From: Deltaproteobacteria bacterium | GTDB lineage: Bacteria; Desulfobacterota; Syntrophobacteria; Syntrophobacterales; Syntrophobacteraceae | Length of the DNA stretch: 64,000 nucleotides | Assembly (NCBI GenBank): GCA_021780695.1 | Contig: JAJXYD010000022.1 | Coordinates: forward strand, 62,001-126,000 | Direction: 5' to 3' | Shown: positions 45,054 through 54,971 of the stretch, in pieces | Layout: each line of letters opens with the position of its first letter | Position numbering within the stretch: position 1 is the stretch's first letter | Notes under the pieces: generated by a model | What the model was told of the DNA's origin: nothing | The model's input: only the letters and a program-made list of their open reading frames with translations | The model's database searches: none | Made by a program: the position numbers and the translations under genes

Positions 45054-46580
45054 CTACGGGACAGGTTGTTTCAAACGTCCGATCGAGCTCCGCATCCTCA
45101 ATATTATTACGCAAAAAGTCATAAAAACACAAAACCAGGCAAAAAGATCACCGTATTTAACATAAAAGGAAAGATAAGACATCGGATAAACCGGACGCGT
45201 AAGAAAGCCGCGTTTGTCGAGCCCAAGACTGCCGCATTCCCGTCCCGCGGCATCAAATATCGCGCTGATGCCCGTGTTTGCTGCCCGAGCCAGAGGCACC
45301 CGGCACTCGATGGCGCGCCAGCGCGAGATTTCAAGCTCCTGGTAGGGCCCGGAAGTATCGCCGTACCAGCCGTCGTTTGTAATATTTATAAGGATTTCGG
45401 CCCCTCTTGCCACCGTTTGCCGGGCAATATCGGGGAATATGTCCTCATAGCAGATTAGGACCCCAAGGGGGAGCCCCTTAAAAAGGAGCGGCCCCGGATT
45501 TTTACCGGGGACAAAACTGACCGGACCTACCGAGGCATTCTGAGCAAAGTGGAATATGTCGGCCCAGGGCACATACTCTCCAAAAGGCACCAGGTGCTGC
45601 TTACCGTAAACACCAAGCACATCTGCCTTCCCGTTTAGAAGATAGGCGTTGTTTAGCAAATGGACCTTGCCGCCGCGAGACGTTGCGCCAAGACTGCCCA
45701 GAAGAAAAGGCTTTCCCGTGCTCACTACGATCTCGTCGACTTTGGCCGTGAGTTTGCGGTTTAAACCGAAAAAGAAGGGCATGGCCGATTCGGGCCACAC
45801 AATAATGTCGGGAACCAGCTTGGCCTTTGCCGCTTCACCACTCAGGCGGCCATAAATCTGGATAGTTTTATCGAGGGCGGAACGATCCCACTTCTCGTCC
45901 TGGGAGATATTTCCCTGCACGACCGAAACATTCAAAGCGGTCTGCCGATGCTGCAAGCCTTCGACCTGCGCCGAGCGCCAAAACCCATAGACGAGGAGAC
46001 AGAGGATCAAACCGGCCATCACGGTCACACCAGACCTTCGGCAATAGTTTTTCATGAAACCGGCAATCACCGTGCTGCCAAACACCACCAGCCAACTGAG
46101 CCCATAGACTCCGGTTATATCGGCCACCTGGATGAGAGCAATCAACGGAGTCTGTGTATATCCAAGGTTTGACCATGGAAACCCGGATATCATGAAGGCC
46201 CTTATCCATTCAAGGGTGACCCACACGAAAGGGAGGCCGAAGACATAGAGAAAAGGATAGGAATCCAATTTTTGCGCGGCCAGAGCAAACAAGGCCTCAT
46301 AGAGCCCCATTATCACGCAGAGCAGAGCAAAGATCAGACACGAGAGGACAAAGGAAAATCCTCCGAAGTGGTAGATCGCGTAATCGATCCAGTAGAGGCA
46401 GGTAAGCGAATAGACAAACCCGCAGATAAATCCCAGCGCGAAGGCCTGTTTTCCACTCTTTCCGCCAATCGCATAGAAAAGGGGAACAAAAGCCGCCCAG
46501 GCCACATAGAACATGGCGGGCTTGGGAAAGCCCGCTGAAAGCATCAGTCCGCTGAGGACCGCTAGCAAAATGGCATACAT
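45054..46580 (-). CDS. lnt: Apolipoprotein N-acyltransferase
   Basis: 508 residues. Six to seven membrane segments in the first 200 residues lead to a periplasmic nitrilase-like domain with the Glu-Lys-Cys triad: VWPESAMPF (Glu), KQHLVPFGEYVPW (Lys) and LICYEDIFPD (Cys). A C-terminal membrane helix follows. It adds the third acyl chain to the N-terminal cysteine of lipoproteins, the last step of their maturation in Gram-negative bacteria. corC is upstream on the same strand, as in the ybeX-lnt arrangement of E. coli. Confidence 0.95.
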   Translation of the reverse strand: MYAILLAVLSGLMLSAGFPKPAMFYVAWAAFVPLFYAIGGKSGKQAFALGFICGFVYSLTCLYWIDYAIYHFGGFSFVLSCLIFALLCVIMGLYEALFALAAQKLDSYPFLYVFGLPFVWVTLEWIRAFMISGFPWSNLGYTQTPLIALIQVADITGVYGLSWLVVFGSTVIAGFMKNYCRRSGVTVMAGLILCLLVYGFWRSAQVEGLQHRQTALNVSVVQGNISQDEKWDRSALDKTIQIYGRLSGEAAKAKLVPDIIVWPESAMPFFFGLNRKLTAKVDEIVVSTGKPFLLGSLGATSRGGKVHLLNNAYLLNGKADVLGVYGKQHLVPFGEYVPWADIFHFAQNASVGPVSFVPGKNPGPLLFKGLPLGVLICYEDIFPDIARQTVARGAEILINITNDGWYGDTSGPYQELEISRWRAIECRVPLARAANTGISAIFDAAGRECGSLGLDKRGFLTRPVYPMSYLSFYVKYGDLFAWFCVFMTFCVIILRMRSSIGRLKQPVP

Positions 46581-46646
46581 GCTTTATCTTATTGTATTGG
46601 AGGAAAAGTAATGAAAAAACGTCCAACCGGCAGAGGAGCTGGAAAT

Positions 46647-47516
46647 CTAGTGAGGCTCTTTTCCGGAAGCGACCTCGGAAGCCTCTGTGCCGGGCCTGCG
46701 GATGCGCACCCTGTCGATCTTTCTGCTGGTAGCCGCCTCTATTAAGAACTCCATGCCCTCATAGATAACCTTTTCGTTAACCTCGGGCACTTTTCCGATC
46801 AGGCTGATAATGAAGCCGCCAACGGATTCGAAATCCCCCTCGGGCAAATCCACTTCTAAAAAATCTTCAAGCTTTTCGACATCGAGGCGAGCATTCACAC
46901 TGATAGAACCATCCTCGTGCTCGACGATAAATTTTTGTTCCGCGTCGTATTCGTCCATAACCTCGCCAATGATCTCCTCTATAATGTCTTCGAGAGTAAG
47001 AATTCCAGCCGTCCCGCCATACTCATCGATCACGATGGCCATGTGAGATTGGTTGTCTCTAAAATCTTTTAAGACTTCGCTGATTTTTTTCGTCTCGGGG
47101 ATAAAATAGGGAGGCCGCACGATATCGCGAATGGCCATATCGTCCGAATGCCAGAATGCAAGGAGGTCCTTTGCGTGCAGCGTCCCGATAATATTGTCGA
47201 TACTGTCCTGGAAGATCGGAATTCTCGAGTGACCGCTCTCCAGGATTATCTTGATAATTTCGGAGAGTTTGGTATCGGCCTCCGCATAAACGGTATCGGT
47301 ACGCGGAACCATAATCTCCCTGGCTATAGTGTCTCGAAAGGAAAAAATCCCCTGGATCATTTCCCCTTCATCCTCGGAGATCAGCCCGCGCTGCTCCCCT
47401 TCGTCAATCAACTGCTGTATCTCTTTTTCGACGTCATCGGCGTTTTCAACACCGGCAAGGCGTCGGAAGCACATTCTTAGCCAATTTTGAATTCCTTTGG
47501 CTGTCGGATCTTCCAA
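46647..47516 (-). CDS. corC: CorC/HlyC-family CBS-domain protein
   Basis: 289 residues: an N-terminal helical part, two CBS domains (REIMVPRTDTVYAEADTKLSEIIKIILESGHSRIPIF and the second around VRPPYFIPETKKISEVLKDF...MAIVIDEYGGTAGILTLEDIIEEIIGE), then the CorC/HlyC transporter-associated domain (SISVNARLDVEKLEDFLEVDLP, ESVGGFIISLIGKVPE). It lacks the membrane DUF21 region of longer relatives. It is linked to Mg/Co handling and to lnt; the exact role is unsettled. Confidence 0.93.
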   Translation of the reverse strand: MEDPTAKGIQNWLRMCFRRLAGVENADDVEKEIQQLIDEGEQRGLISEDEGEMIQGIFSFRDTIAREIMVPRTDTVYAEADTKLSEIIKIILESGHSRIPIFQDSIDNIIGTLHAKDLLAFWHSDDMAIRDIVRPPYFIPETKKISEVLKDFRDNQSHMAIVIDEYGGTAGILTLEDIIEEIIGEVMDEYDAEQKFIVEHEDGSISVNARLDVEKLEDFLEVDLPEGDFESVGGFIISLIGKVPEVNEKVIYEGMEFLIEAATSRKIDRVRIRRPGTEASEVASGKEPH

Positions 47517-47817
47517 TTTTTGTTCTCTTTCCTTCCAAGGACCAAACCACAGGCAAATGAATGCCCCGTTGCAACCGATCCCGAACGTAAGACCACGTAA
47601 ATCTGAAGTATGCTACCCTCATGTCTGCCAGAAACAAACGTGGCTTCGGGTAAACTCAAGTCTAACAAGCAGCTCATTTGTTGTCCACGAAAAATTGGAC
47701 GAAAAACCGGCATCCTCTTGATAACGGCAAGCGGTTGTGGTTTTATAAATATTTTTCGTTTCCTTCGGATCAGGGAATTTTTTTTGGCCTGCCCGACAAC
47801 CACGGGATTTATTAAAA
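47517..47817. other. Intergenic region between corC and agmatine deiminase
   Basis: About 300 bases separating divergent genes. It should contain both promoters. The short open frames here have no family resemblance and I see no other feature. Confidence 0.45.
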
Positions 47818-48846
47818 ATGGAAAATAGACGCAGATTACCCGCCGAGTGGGAAGAACAGGACAGCGTGCTGATGGCGTGGCCTCACGAAAACACCGAGTG
47901 GGTCAATCTCGAAGCAGTCCAGGATGTCACTATGGAGATCGCTCGTGCAATCACGGATTTCCAGCACCTTCTGATGGCCGCCCCGGACGTCGAAAAGACC
48001 CGGGACCGCATGGCCCGGGCAAACGTATCCATGGAACGCGTCCATCTTTTCGAGATCGACACAGACGATACCTGGGCAAGGGATTTTGGTCCCATTACCA
48101 TCTTCGATGCGGGCAGACCGATTTTGCTCGATTTCATCTTCAATGGGTGGGGCTTAAAATTCAGGGCGGCCCTGGATAACCAGATAACCCGAAAGCTTGC
48201 CGCGCTGGGCGCTTTTGGAAAAACAACCCTGGATACCCAAGGGATCGTGCTGGAAGGCGGGAGCATCGAATCCGACGGCCAGGGGACAATTCTTACCACC
48301 TCCGAGTGCCTTCTCAGCCCGAACCGAAATCCCCATCTATCGCGAAGCGGTGTGGAACGGTTCCTCGGCGATACGTTTGGCGCAAAACGCGTGCTCTGGA
48401 TAGAAAAAGGAGGTATCGCCGGAGATGACACCGACTCTCACGTGGATACGCTCGCAAGGTTTTGCCCAAATGAGGTAATTGTCTTCACAGCCTGCGACGA
48501 TCCAACCGATGTCCACTACGGCCCGCTAGGCGCCATGGCAGAGGAGCTCCGCACCTTTCGCACCATCGACGGAAGGCCCTACCGACTCCTTGCCCTGCCA
48601 TTGCCAAATCCTGTCTATGACGAAGACGGCCGAAGGCTCCCCGCAACCTATGCAAACTTTCTTGTCATAAACGGCGCGGTACTCGTCCCCCTATACGGCA
48701 CTCCCAAGGACTACACAGCCATGCAGACCATAGGAGAGGCATTCCCGGGCCGGAAAACAATCGGCATTCAGTGCCTTCCTCTCCTTACCGGCAACGGCTC
48801 GCTTCATTGCATTACCATGCAATTGCCCAAAGGAGCAAGGGGATGA
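47818..48846 (+). CDS. aguA: Agmatine deiminase
   Basis: 342 residues of the peptidylarginine-deiminase-like (GME) fold. Motifs include LPAEWEEQDSVLMAWPH, DDTWARDFGPI, VLEGGSIESDGQGTILTT, GDDTDSHVDTLARF (Asp/His) and the nucleophile in GNGSLHCITMQ (Cys331). It hydrolyses agmatine to N-carbamoylputrescine and ammonia. Its TGA overlaps the start of the next gene (ATGA), so the two steps to putrescine are coupled in one operon. Confidence 0.95.
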   Translation: MENRRRLPAEWEEQDSVLMAWPHENTEWVNLEAVQDVTMEIARAITDFQHLLMAAPDVEKTRDRMARANVSMERVHLFEIDTDDTWARDFGPITIFDAGRPILLDFIFNGWGLKFRAALDNQITRKLAALGAFGKTTLDTQGIVLEGGSIESDGQGTILTTSECLLSPNRNPHLSRSGVERFLGDTFGAKRVLWIEKGGIAGDDTDSHVDTLARFCPNEVIVFTACDDPTDVHYGPLGAMAEELRTFRTIDGRPYRLLALPLPNPVYDEDGRRLPATYANFLVINGAVLVPLYGTPKDYTAMQTIGEAFPGRKTIGIQCLPLLTGNGSLHCITMQLPKGARG

Positions 48847-49727
48847 AAAAACTGATTGCAGGGCTTGTCCAGCAGAGTTGCACGACCGATCGGGCCGCAA
48901 ATATCCAAAAGAGCGCCACAGCCATTAGAAAGGCCGCTTCGAGGGGCGCGGAACTTGTGCTGTTGCAGGAACTGCACGCGGGTCCTTACTTTTGCCAGTC
49001 GGAAAACCTTGAGCACTTCGATCTGGCAGAGACTATCCCCGGACCCTCCAGCGAGGCTTTTGCCTCCCTTGCAGCGGAGCTAAAAATTGTGATCGTCGCC
49101 TCATTTTTTGAACTGCGCACCCCGGGCCTCTACCACAACACGGCGGTGGTTTTCGAAAAAGACGGTTCGATAGCCGGCCTATACCGCAAGATGCACATTC
49201 CAGACGATCCGGGCTTCTATGAAAAATACTACTTTACTCCCGGCGACCTTGGTTTTAACCCGATTTGCACCTCTGTCGGCAAACTCGGAGTACTCGTGTG
49301 CTGGGACCAGTGGTTTCCCGAAGCCGCGAGGCTTATGGCGCTTTCAGGAGCCCAGCTGCTTTTATATCCAACCGCTATCGGCTGGGGCACCGGCGAACCC
49401 GATTCGGAACGCTCACTCATGCTGGATGCCTGGACCACTATCCAGAGGTCTCATGCTATCGCAAACGGCCTTCCGCTGATCTGCGCAAACAGGGTGGGCT
49501 TCGAACCCGAAGGGCAAAACTCAGACAAAGGTCTCATTTTTTGGGGCAACAGTTTTATTGCCGGTCCCCAGGGAGAATTTTTGGCCAAAGCTGGCGGGCA
49601 GGCCGACGAGGTGCTGATTGCCCCAATCGATATAGCGAGGACTCAAACAGTGCGGCGCAATTGGCCGTTTCTTAGAGACCGTAGGGTTGACGCCTACGGA
49701 GATCTGTTGCGCCTATACCGCGACTAG
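48843..49727 (+). CDS. aguB: N-carbamoylputrescine amidase
   Basis: 294 residues from ATG 48843, which overlaps the aguA stop; an earlier in-frame start inside aguA is less likely. It is a carbon-nitrogen hydrolase with the triad Glu43 (LLQELHAGPYF), Lys116 (GLYRKMHIPDDPGFYEKYYF) and Cys153 (VLVCWDQWFPEAARLMAL). It cleaves N-carbamoylputrescine to putrescine, ammonia and CO2. With aguA and the convergent speD this forms an agmatine-to-spermidine gene set. Confidence 0.94.
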   Translation: MKKLIAGLVQQSCTTDRAANIQKSATAIRKAASRGAELVLLQELHAGPYFCQSENLEHFDLAETIPGPSSEAFASLAAELKIVIVASFFELRTPGLYHNTAVVFEKDGSIAGLYRKMHIPDDPGFYEKYYFTPGDLGFNPICTSVGKLGVLVCWDQWFPEAARLMALSGAQLLLYPTAIGWGTGEPDSERSLMLDAWTTIQRSHAIANGLPLICANRVGFEPEGQNSDKGLIFWGNSFIAGPQGEFLAKAGGQADEVLIAPIDIARTQTVRRNWPFLRDRRVDAYGDLLRLYRD

Positions 49728-49794
49728 GAGAAAACAAAAAAGGAGGTCAAAAGCCTCACGGCCCTTTTCCTCCCATGCCTTTTTTCTATTACCC

Positions 49795-49821
49795 AAAAGG
49801 GGCCGCCAGCCGGCCCCTTTT
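49795..49821. terminator. Bidirectional terminator between aguB and speD
   Basis: AAAAGGGGCCG (49795-49805) pairs perfectly with CGGCCCCTTTT (49811-49821) around a 5-base loop, with A- and T-runs on the two sides. It serves both convergent genes. Confidence 0.88.
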
Positions 49822-49839
49822 ATAAACCTGCAACACTCT

Positions 49840-50289
49840 CTAGTGCCGCTGCCGCAGCATTCTGTCCATTCGCACCACCTGGGCCGATTCTCCAATAGTA
49901 TTGGGAAACTCCTGCCCCCGGTCCATGACCTTGGCCTCATACTTTTTTATGTCGAAGTAGCTCTTTATGGTCTCAACGGCCACATCGGTGTCAAAAGGCT
50001 TGCAGGAAAACATATCGATACTTAGATACTGCTTGTCGGGAAACGTATGTATACTGATATGGCTTTCGGCGATAAGGACAAAACCCGATACCCCCCAATC
50101 TTCCGGCACAACCCCGTTGTAGCGGAAAACATACGGCGGCATGATTTTTGTCATGTCCATTTGAGCAGGATAGTTGTCAAGGAAATTGTAGATCTTGCTA
50201 ATGTCTTGCAGCGAGCCGGTATCGCAGCCATAACCATCTAACATCAAATGGACCCCGAAACCGAATTCAGGTTTGCCCATAGTAGCCAC
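49840..50289 (-). CDS. speD: S-adenosylmethionine decarboxylase proenzyme
   Basis: 149 residues of the prokaryotic class 1B (SpeH-like) AdoMetDC, with the self-cleavage site in VLIAESHISIHTFPD: Ser76 would become the pyruvoyl group, His81 takes part, and CKPF follows with the active Cys. It supplies decarboxylated AdoMet for aminopropylation of putrescine to spermidine. No spermidine synthase is adjacent. It has a longer tail (about 20 residues past the core) than typical SpeH. Confidence 0.92.
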   Translation of the reverse strand: MATMGKPEFGFGVHLMLDGYGCDTGSLQDISKIYNFLDNYPAQMDMTKIMPPYVFRYNGVVPEDWGVSGFVLIAESHISIHTFPDKQYLSIDMFSCKPFDTDVAVETIKSYFDIKKYEAKVMDRGQEFPNTIGESAQVVRMDRMLRQRH

Positions 50290-50719
50290 CTCCCCTTCTG
50301 AGAACTCGAAGTTCCCTATACAAATAATTGGCCTAAACTATTTGCCGCCCATTGCCGGAGATGCTACCGTGAGCACTTCTAAAAACGCCGTCTGGGTAGT
50401 GGCGTCCTCAGCCATCCTGAGGATGGGGCTCAGCTCTGCCAGATTTGAGAGCGGACTTAATGCCACATCATATAGTGCTCTCGCACATGAGTTAACGCCA
50501 AAAATGGAGCTGCCCGGACCTGCCGCCGCATAAGCCGCAAGTTTAAACACATTTCCGGCCAATCTCCACACAAAAGCCATGCGCAGTGAGCGCCATGGCT
50601 AAATCCAAGAATTTTCATCACTTATTGCAAGGCAACCACTACCTTCGCAGTCAGCCCTATATAAAGTACACTCCCTGGGGTGTCAAGAGTTTAATTCCAA
50701 CAACCCGATTTTTTACCGC
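50290..50719. other. Intergenic region upstream of speD
   Basis: About 430 bases between speD and the GGDEF regulator. It contains an 80-codon uncertain frame (50338-50580, minus) and a 15-base palindrome CCATCCTGAGGATGG at 50411-50425. No riboswitch-like structure was recognised. Confidence 0.4.
50338..50580 (-). CDS. Hypothetical small protein upstream of speD
   Basis: 80 residues with an alanine-rich, mildly hydrophobic N-terminal third (VWRLAGNVFKLAAYAAA). There is no family resemblance and no clear ribosome site. It lies 48 bases before speD on the same strand. It may be a chance frame. Confidence 0.25.
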   Translation of the reverse strand: MAFVWRLAGNVFKLAAYAAAGPGSSIFGVNSCARALYDVALSPLSNLAELSPILRMAEDATTQTAFLEVLTVASPAMGGK

Positions 50720-51649
50720 TCAGCACTCTCCGATCGAGTCCGGATCGAGGTGAACGTGATCCTTGCCGTGCTCTTTTTTTTTGGCGGCATAGACTGCATT
50801 ATCGGCGCGCTGAATCATGTCCTGGATATCCTGATCCATTGCACCGGATTTTGCGATAAACTTGGCAATACCGATGGAAAGACCCGCAGGGGCAAGTTTT
50901 AGAAGGTCAAAGCTCCAGCAGATGCGCTCGGCAACGCCTCTTGCCTGATCGGCGGGCAGGTGCGGCAACATCATTATGAACTCATCTCCGCCGTAGCGAT
51001 AAACGCTGTCAACATTTTCCCGGCTGGAATTAGTCAAAAGATGGGCCACATTAATGAGGAGCCCATCGCCGGCCTGATGGCCGTTCATGTCATTAAATTT
51101 TTTGAAATTATCTATGTCCATGAAGAAAAGAAACAACGTGTGCCGATAGCGCTGGGCCCGGATGGCTTCTTTTCTGGCATTTTCCTCAAACGAGCGTCGA
51201 TTATAAAGTGAGGTCAAGGGGTCGCGCACAGCGAGTCTTTCGAGCTGCTCGCGCAAGCTCCTCTCTCTTATAAGCCTGTTGAGCTTGGCCTGAAGTTCGT
51301 TTAGCGAAAACGGTTTAGTAATGAAATCCGCGGCTCCGGCTTCAACGACTTCGGTATACTTATATTTCATCAAATGGCCGGTAACCGCAATTATATCGAT
51401 TTGAGGATAATCGCCCGTAATGTATTCGATAAGCCCCATCCCATCCATGCGGGGCATATCCATATCGGTAATAACGATACTGAAGCCTTGACCTTGCATT
51501 TTCTCGATAGCCGCCCAACCGTCCAAAGCACTCTCGACATTGTGCCCCCAGGCTGTCAAAGCATCACAGAGAATCTCGCAGGACTGCGGCTCGTCATCAA
51601 CCACGAGGATTTTCTGAGAGGCAACCGTGCACTGTTTATCCGAATTCAT
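50720..51649 (-). CDS. Response regulator with GGDEF diguanylate cyclase domain
   Basis: 309 residues. The receiver domain (residues about 12-125) has VVDDEP, the phosphoacceptor Asp in VITDMDMPRMDG and the Lys in FITKPFS. A linker leads to a GGDEF domain with DPLTSLYNRRSFEE and the active site YRYGGDEF. The inhibitory I-site RxxD before GGDEF is not conserved: it reads ENVD, with Arg displaced by one. It should make c-di-GMP when phosphorylated. No histidine kinase is adjacent. Confidence 0.93.
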   Translation of the reverse strand: MNSDKQCTVASQKILVVDDEPQSCEILCDALTAWGHNVESALDGWAAIEKMQGQGFSIVITDMDMPRMDGMGLIEYITGDYPQIDIIAVTGHLMKYKYTEVVEAGAADFITKPFSLNELQAKLNRLIRERSLREQLERLAVRDPLTSLYNRRSFEENARKEAIRAQRYRHTLFLFFMDIDNFKKFNDMNGHQAGDGLLINVAHLLTNSSRENVDSVYRYGGDEFIMMLPHLPADQARGVAERICWSFDLLKLAPAGLSIGIAKFIAKSGAMDQDIQDMIQRADNAVYAAKKKEHGKDHVHLDPDSIGEC

Positions 51650-51845
51650 CCACCACCCCTGGCGCCATCAAGATGGACCGCCCAAAGTAGAAGCCACCAA
51701 ATCTCTTGACTCCTCTCCGATAACAGCCTATAGGCAATTTTAAACCGGCCATCTTACAGCAAGGTAGAGCAACTGGACAATTTTGACAAATATTTTTCCA
51801 TTCCAGCCCGCCCTACTTTAGGGATTTCTATTTTGGAGGATTTCA

Positions 51846-52697
51846 ATGCGCTACATAGCGATAATATATAAGCGCATGAGGCCTGAAGCGGCCAGGCTTT
51901 CCCACCAGCTCAAGGAATGGTTCCAAAAACGAGATATTGAAGTCTTTATCAGAGAAAACATCGATAATTCGGGAATAAGCTGCACCTATGATAAAATCGA
52001 CATCCCCGCTCAAACCGAAGCTGTCGTGGTTGTTGGGGGGGATGGAACCTTCCTTAGTGTCGCACGTTTTATAGAAGAAAGACCTATTCCGATCATAGGG
52101 GTCAACCTTGGGGGACTGGGGTTTCTCACCGAGATCAACGCGGAATCATGTTTTTCGGAATTTGAAAAGATTTTAGCCGGAAATTTTGAAATCGAGCAGA
52201 GAATGGCCCTGAGGGTATCCGTAAAGCGTGAGGGCAAAGTGATCTTTAGCCATCGCGTCCTAAACGACGCAGTGATCAACAAAGGAGCGCTCGCACGCAT
52301 AGTCGATCTGCATGCCTCTATTAACGACCATTTCCTGACTCATTTTAGGGGCGACGGCCTCATCATCTGCACTCCCACTGGCTCTACCGCTTACAATATC
52401 TCTGCAGGTGGGCCGATCATTTTTCCTACCGCCAAGGTTATTGTCCTTACGCCCATTTGCCCCTTTACCCTTACCAACAGACCGATAGTTTTTCCCGCGG
52501 AAGTCACCGTCATGGTTGAAATCGCAGAACCGGGCGCAGACGTTACCCTCACCTGCGACGGCCAGGTGGGATGTCCGATAAGCGACTTTGACCAGGTGGT
52601 GGTGACAGCGGCCTCCACGCCGCTGGGCTTTATAAGAGCGCCCGGCATCAACCATTTTGAAATCTTGCGATCTAAACTCAAATGGGGACAGCAATAA
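51846..52697 (+). CDS. nadK: NAD kinase
   Basis: 283 residues. It has the family GGDGT in VVVVGGDGTFLSVA, GVNLGGLGFLTEI, the RVLNDAVINKG (NE/D) motif, FRGDGLIICTPTGSTAYNISAGGPI and TCDGQ near the C-terminus. It phosphorylates NAD to NADP in the cytosol. GGAGGA lies before the ATG. It is divergent from the GGDEF regulator and convergent with the CoxE-like gene. Confidence 0.95.
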   Translation: MRYIAIIYKRMRPEAARLSHQLKEWFQKRDIEVFIRENIDNSGISCTYDKIDIPAQTEAVVVVGGDGTFLSVARFIEERPIPIIGVNLGGLGFLTEINAESCFSEFEKILAGNFEIEQRMALRVSVKREGKVIFSHRVLNDAVINKGALARIVDLHASINDHFLTHFRGDGLIICTPTGSTAYNISAGGPIIFPTAKVIVLTPICPFTLTNRPIVFPAEVTVMVEIAEPGADVTLTCDGQVGCPISDFDQVVVTAASTPLGFIRAPGINHFEILRSKLKWGQQ

Positions 52698-52770
52698 GGG
52701 AAAAGTTAGTGGACCGGTAAGCGGAAAACACTTTTTGCAACTCTTATCACACCGATTTGCCGACTTTTAT

Positions 52771-53961
52771 TCACCGACCCTTACCAAGTATTTGAACAGC
52801 GTTTTTAATACCCGCCAAGGTCAGATCTTCCATTGGGAAAACGCGGCCGATCTGCGTAATCGTGCTGCTTTCACCCGGCCAATATTGCCGCGCAATGGGG
52901 TTTAGCCAGACGCTTGCGGGAAAGGCGGCCTTTAACTGTTTTAGCCACTCGATGCCCGGCCTTCTGTCCTCGCTGTAGAAGTAGAGCGATCCATTTGCGG
53001 CCATCAACTCCGATGGCGCCATATTGGCGTCGCCAATTATTATGAGATGCGTATCCGCACCGCGCGAGATGAGGTTTTCCCACGGTACGGCTGCGGTGCG
53101 CGCCATATCCTCGAAGACTGTCCCATAGAGGCAGTTATGGAAATAGTAGTACTTAAAGTCCTTAAACTTATCCCTCATTTTGCCAAACACATACTTTACC
53201 AGTTCAAGGTAGGGCTCCATTGAATAGCCGCCGTTATCGATGAGCACCACAAGTTTTAACCGGTCTCTTAGCTCCCGGGTAAAGACCAGCTCAATTTCGC
53301 CCCCGTTTTTAGCGGTTCGATAAATGGTTTCATCGATTTCAAGCTCCGTTTCGGGTCCGGCAGGTTTGAGATTTTTTAGAGCAGCCAGAGCCTGGCCCAC
53401 ATTGCTGCCCGCAAGCCGCGATTTTCCACTGTAATTGATATAGTTTCTTCTGTCGATGACCTTCTGGGCCGTACCGTGAAGCCCTTTGCCGTAAACCCTT
53501 ACTCCTCCGCCCACTGATCCCGAATGTCCAAACGGCGATCTACCCCCTGTGCCGATCCACCTGTTGCCCCCGTGATGTTCGCTTTCCTGCTTCAAAAGAG
53601 TTTCCCAAAACCGCTTGAGTAGATCCTCGAGTTCAAATGTTCGCAGTTCATCAAGGGAAATAGCACCTTTTGCAATCTGCTCGCGCAGCCACTCCTCGAA
53701 GGGTTTTCCTGCAAAGGTCTCTTCCCATTGGGGCATCTCCCAGGAGGTTTTTCCCAGGAAAAAAGCGGCAAAGACTCTCTCGAAGGTATCGTAGTGTTCG
53801 ACTTTCTTAACAAAAACCAGGCGGGCCAAGAGAAAAAGCCGGTCCACATCAGGAGCCAGCCCACGGCGAATACCGTCGTAGAACTCCAAAACGTAGCGAA
53901 CGCTAACGGGAATTTCGGCCTTGCGCAATTGTTCAATAAACGAGAGCACCTTACCCCCCAA
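52771..53961 (-). CDS. VWA-domain CoxE-like protein
   Basis: 396 residues. The N-terminal part (FIEQLRKAEIPVSVRYVLEFYDGI) resembles CoxE-like proteins, and the C-terminal part is a von Willebrand A fold with a MIDAS-like DNGGYSMEPY and HLIIIGDANMAPSE. A middle segment is glycine/asparagine rich (GTGGRSPFGHSGSVGGG). Such proteins partner MoxR ATPases in metal insertion or assembly of complexes. The MoxR gene is immediately upstream on the same strand. Confidence 0.85.
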   Translation of the reverse strand: MGGKVLSFIEQLRKAEIPVSVRYVLEFYDGIRRGLAPDVDRLFLLARLVFVKKVEHYDTFERVFAAFFLGKTSWEMPQWEETFAGKPFEEWLREQIAKGAISLDELRTFELEDLLKRFWETLLKQESEHHGGNRWIGTGGRSPFGHSGSVGGGVRVYGKGLHGTAQKVIDRRNYINYSGKSRLAGSNVGQALAALKNLKPAGPETELEIDETIYRTAKNGGEIELVFTRELRDRLKLVVLIDNGGYSMEPYLELVKYVFGKMRDKFKDFKYYYFHNCLYGTVFEDMARTAAVPWENLISRGADTHLIIIGDANMAPSELMAANGSLYFYSEDRRPGIEWLKQLKAAFPASVWLNPIARQYWPGESSTITQIGRVFPMEDLTLAGIKNAVQILGKGR

Positions 53962-53997
53962 CGAAAAACTTCAACAGTTCCAAAACCTTCTTCCGGT

Positions 53998-54831
53998 TTA
54001 TCGCCATGGAGTCTTTTGACCAAGCCCTCTAAACTTGAGCAGATCCTGGGAGCGTTTGAGAAGGGTTCCCACATGGCGAAGCGCTCTGCCACTGCCGGGT
54101 CCTCCCTCATCCCCGCTCGTGCGTAGAGCGCCGATCCAGTCGAGCAATTCGGCTGTTGCGGGAGGTTTTTCAAATCCACCTTCGCGCAGCCGGTAGAACT
54201 CACCAAGACAGGCCTCAAGGAGTTGCGCAGGGATATCGGGATAATGGAGCCGAACGATAATGGAAATCTCCTCGGGACCCGGAAAGGGAATGTAGTGGCA
54301 AAAACAGCGGCGCAAAAACGGATCGGAGAGCTCTCGTTTTGCGTTGCTTGTAATTATTATTATAGGTTTTTGTTCGGCGGAGACTTTGTGGTTAATTTCC
54401 CGGATTATAAAGGAGCCGTCTTCAAGAACGTCAAGGAGGTTATCCTGAGTGTCCGAATCGGTCTTATCAATTTCATCGATAAGGAGCACCCTCCTGTCCT
54501 CGGCAAGAAACGACCTTCCAATGGGTCCGAAACGAAGATAATCCCATATATCATTGACGTTTCTGCCTGACTCTCCCGATCCGAACCGCGAATCGTTCAA
54601 TCTCAGCACAGCATCGTAGACATAGCAAAGTTCCTCGCCCTTAAATGTAGATTTGCAGCGCGCTTCCTCCATACTCACCCCGAAGGCCCTGGAAATTTCA
54701 AAGGCAAGTTGGGTTTTTCCGGTTCCCGCTTCTCCCATCAAAAGCAAAGGCTTTTCCATGGTAATCGCAATATTGACGATTTCTCCAAGCTCGGGGCCAA
54801 GGTAATAATTTTGTGTGCCTTCGAATTTCAT
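53998..54831 (-). CDS. MoxR-family AAA+ ATPase
   Basis: 277 residues with Walker A GEAGTGKTQLAFEI (residues about 34-47), Walker B VLLIDEIDKTD, sensor 1 IIITSNAKRELSDPFLRRCFCHYIPF including the arginine-finger pair, and a C-terminal lid. It pairs with the VWA protein 36 bases downstream. The client of this chaperone-like pair is not visible in the window. Confidence 0.92.
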   Translation of the reverse strand: MKFEGTQNYYLGPELGEIVNIAITMEKPLLLMGEAGTGKTQLAFEISRAFGVSMEEARCKSTFKGEELCYVYDAVLRLNDSRFGSGESGRNVNDIWDYLRFGPIGRSFLAEDRRVLLIDEIDKTDSDTQDNLLDVLEDGSFIIREINHKVSAEQKPIIIITSNAKRELSDPFLRRCFCHYIPFPGPEEISIIVRLHYPDIPAQLLEACLGEFYRLREGGFEKPPATAELLDWIGALRTSGDEGGPGSGRALRHVGTLLKRSQDLLKFRGLGQKTPWR

Positions 54832-54971
54832 GCGAGGTTTCTCCGCTTATATGTTGTAAAGACCTTAAAAATTTTCTACGACATGGTAAATAGCAATAGA
54901 GGGAGAATAAGACAAGCTTTTCAAAAACGGAACAAACCTAGGCGGGAAGATAACGCGCGGATGTCAGGCGA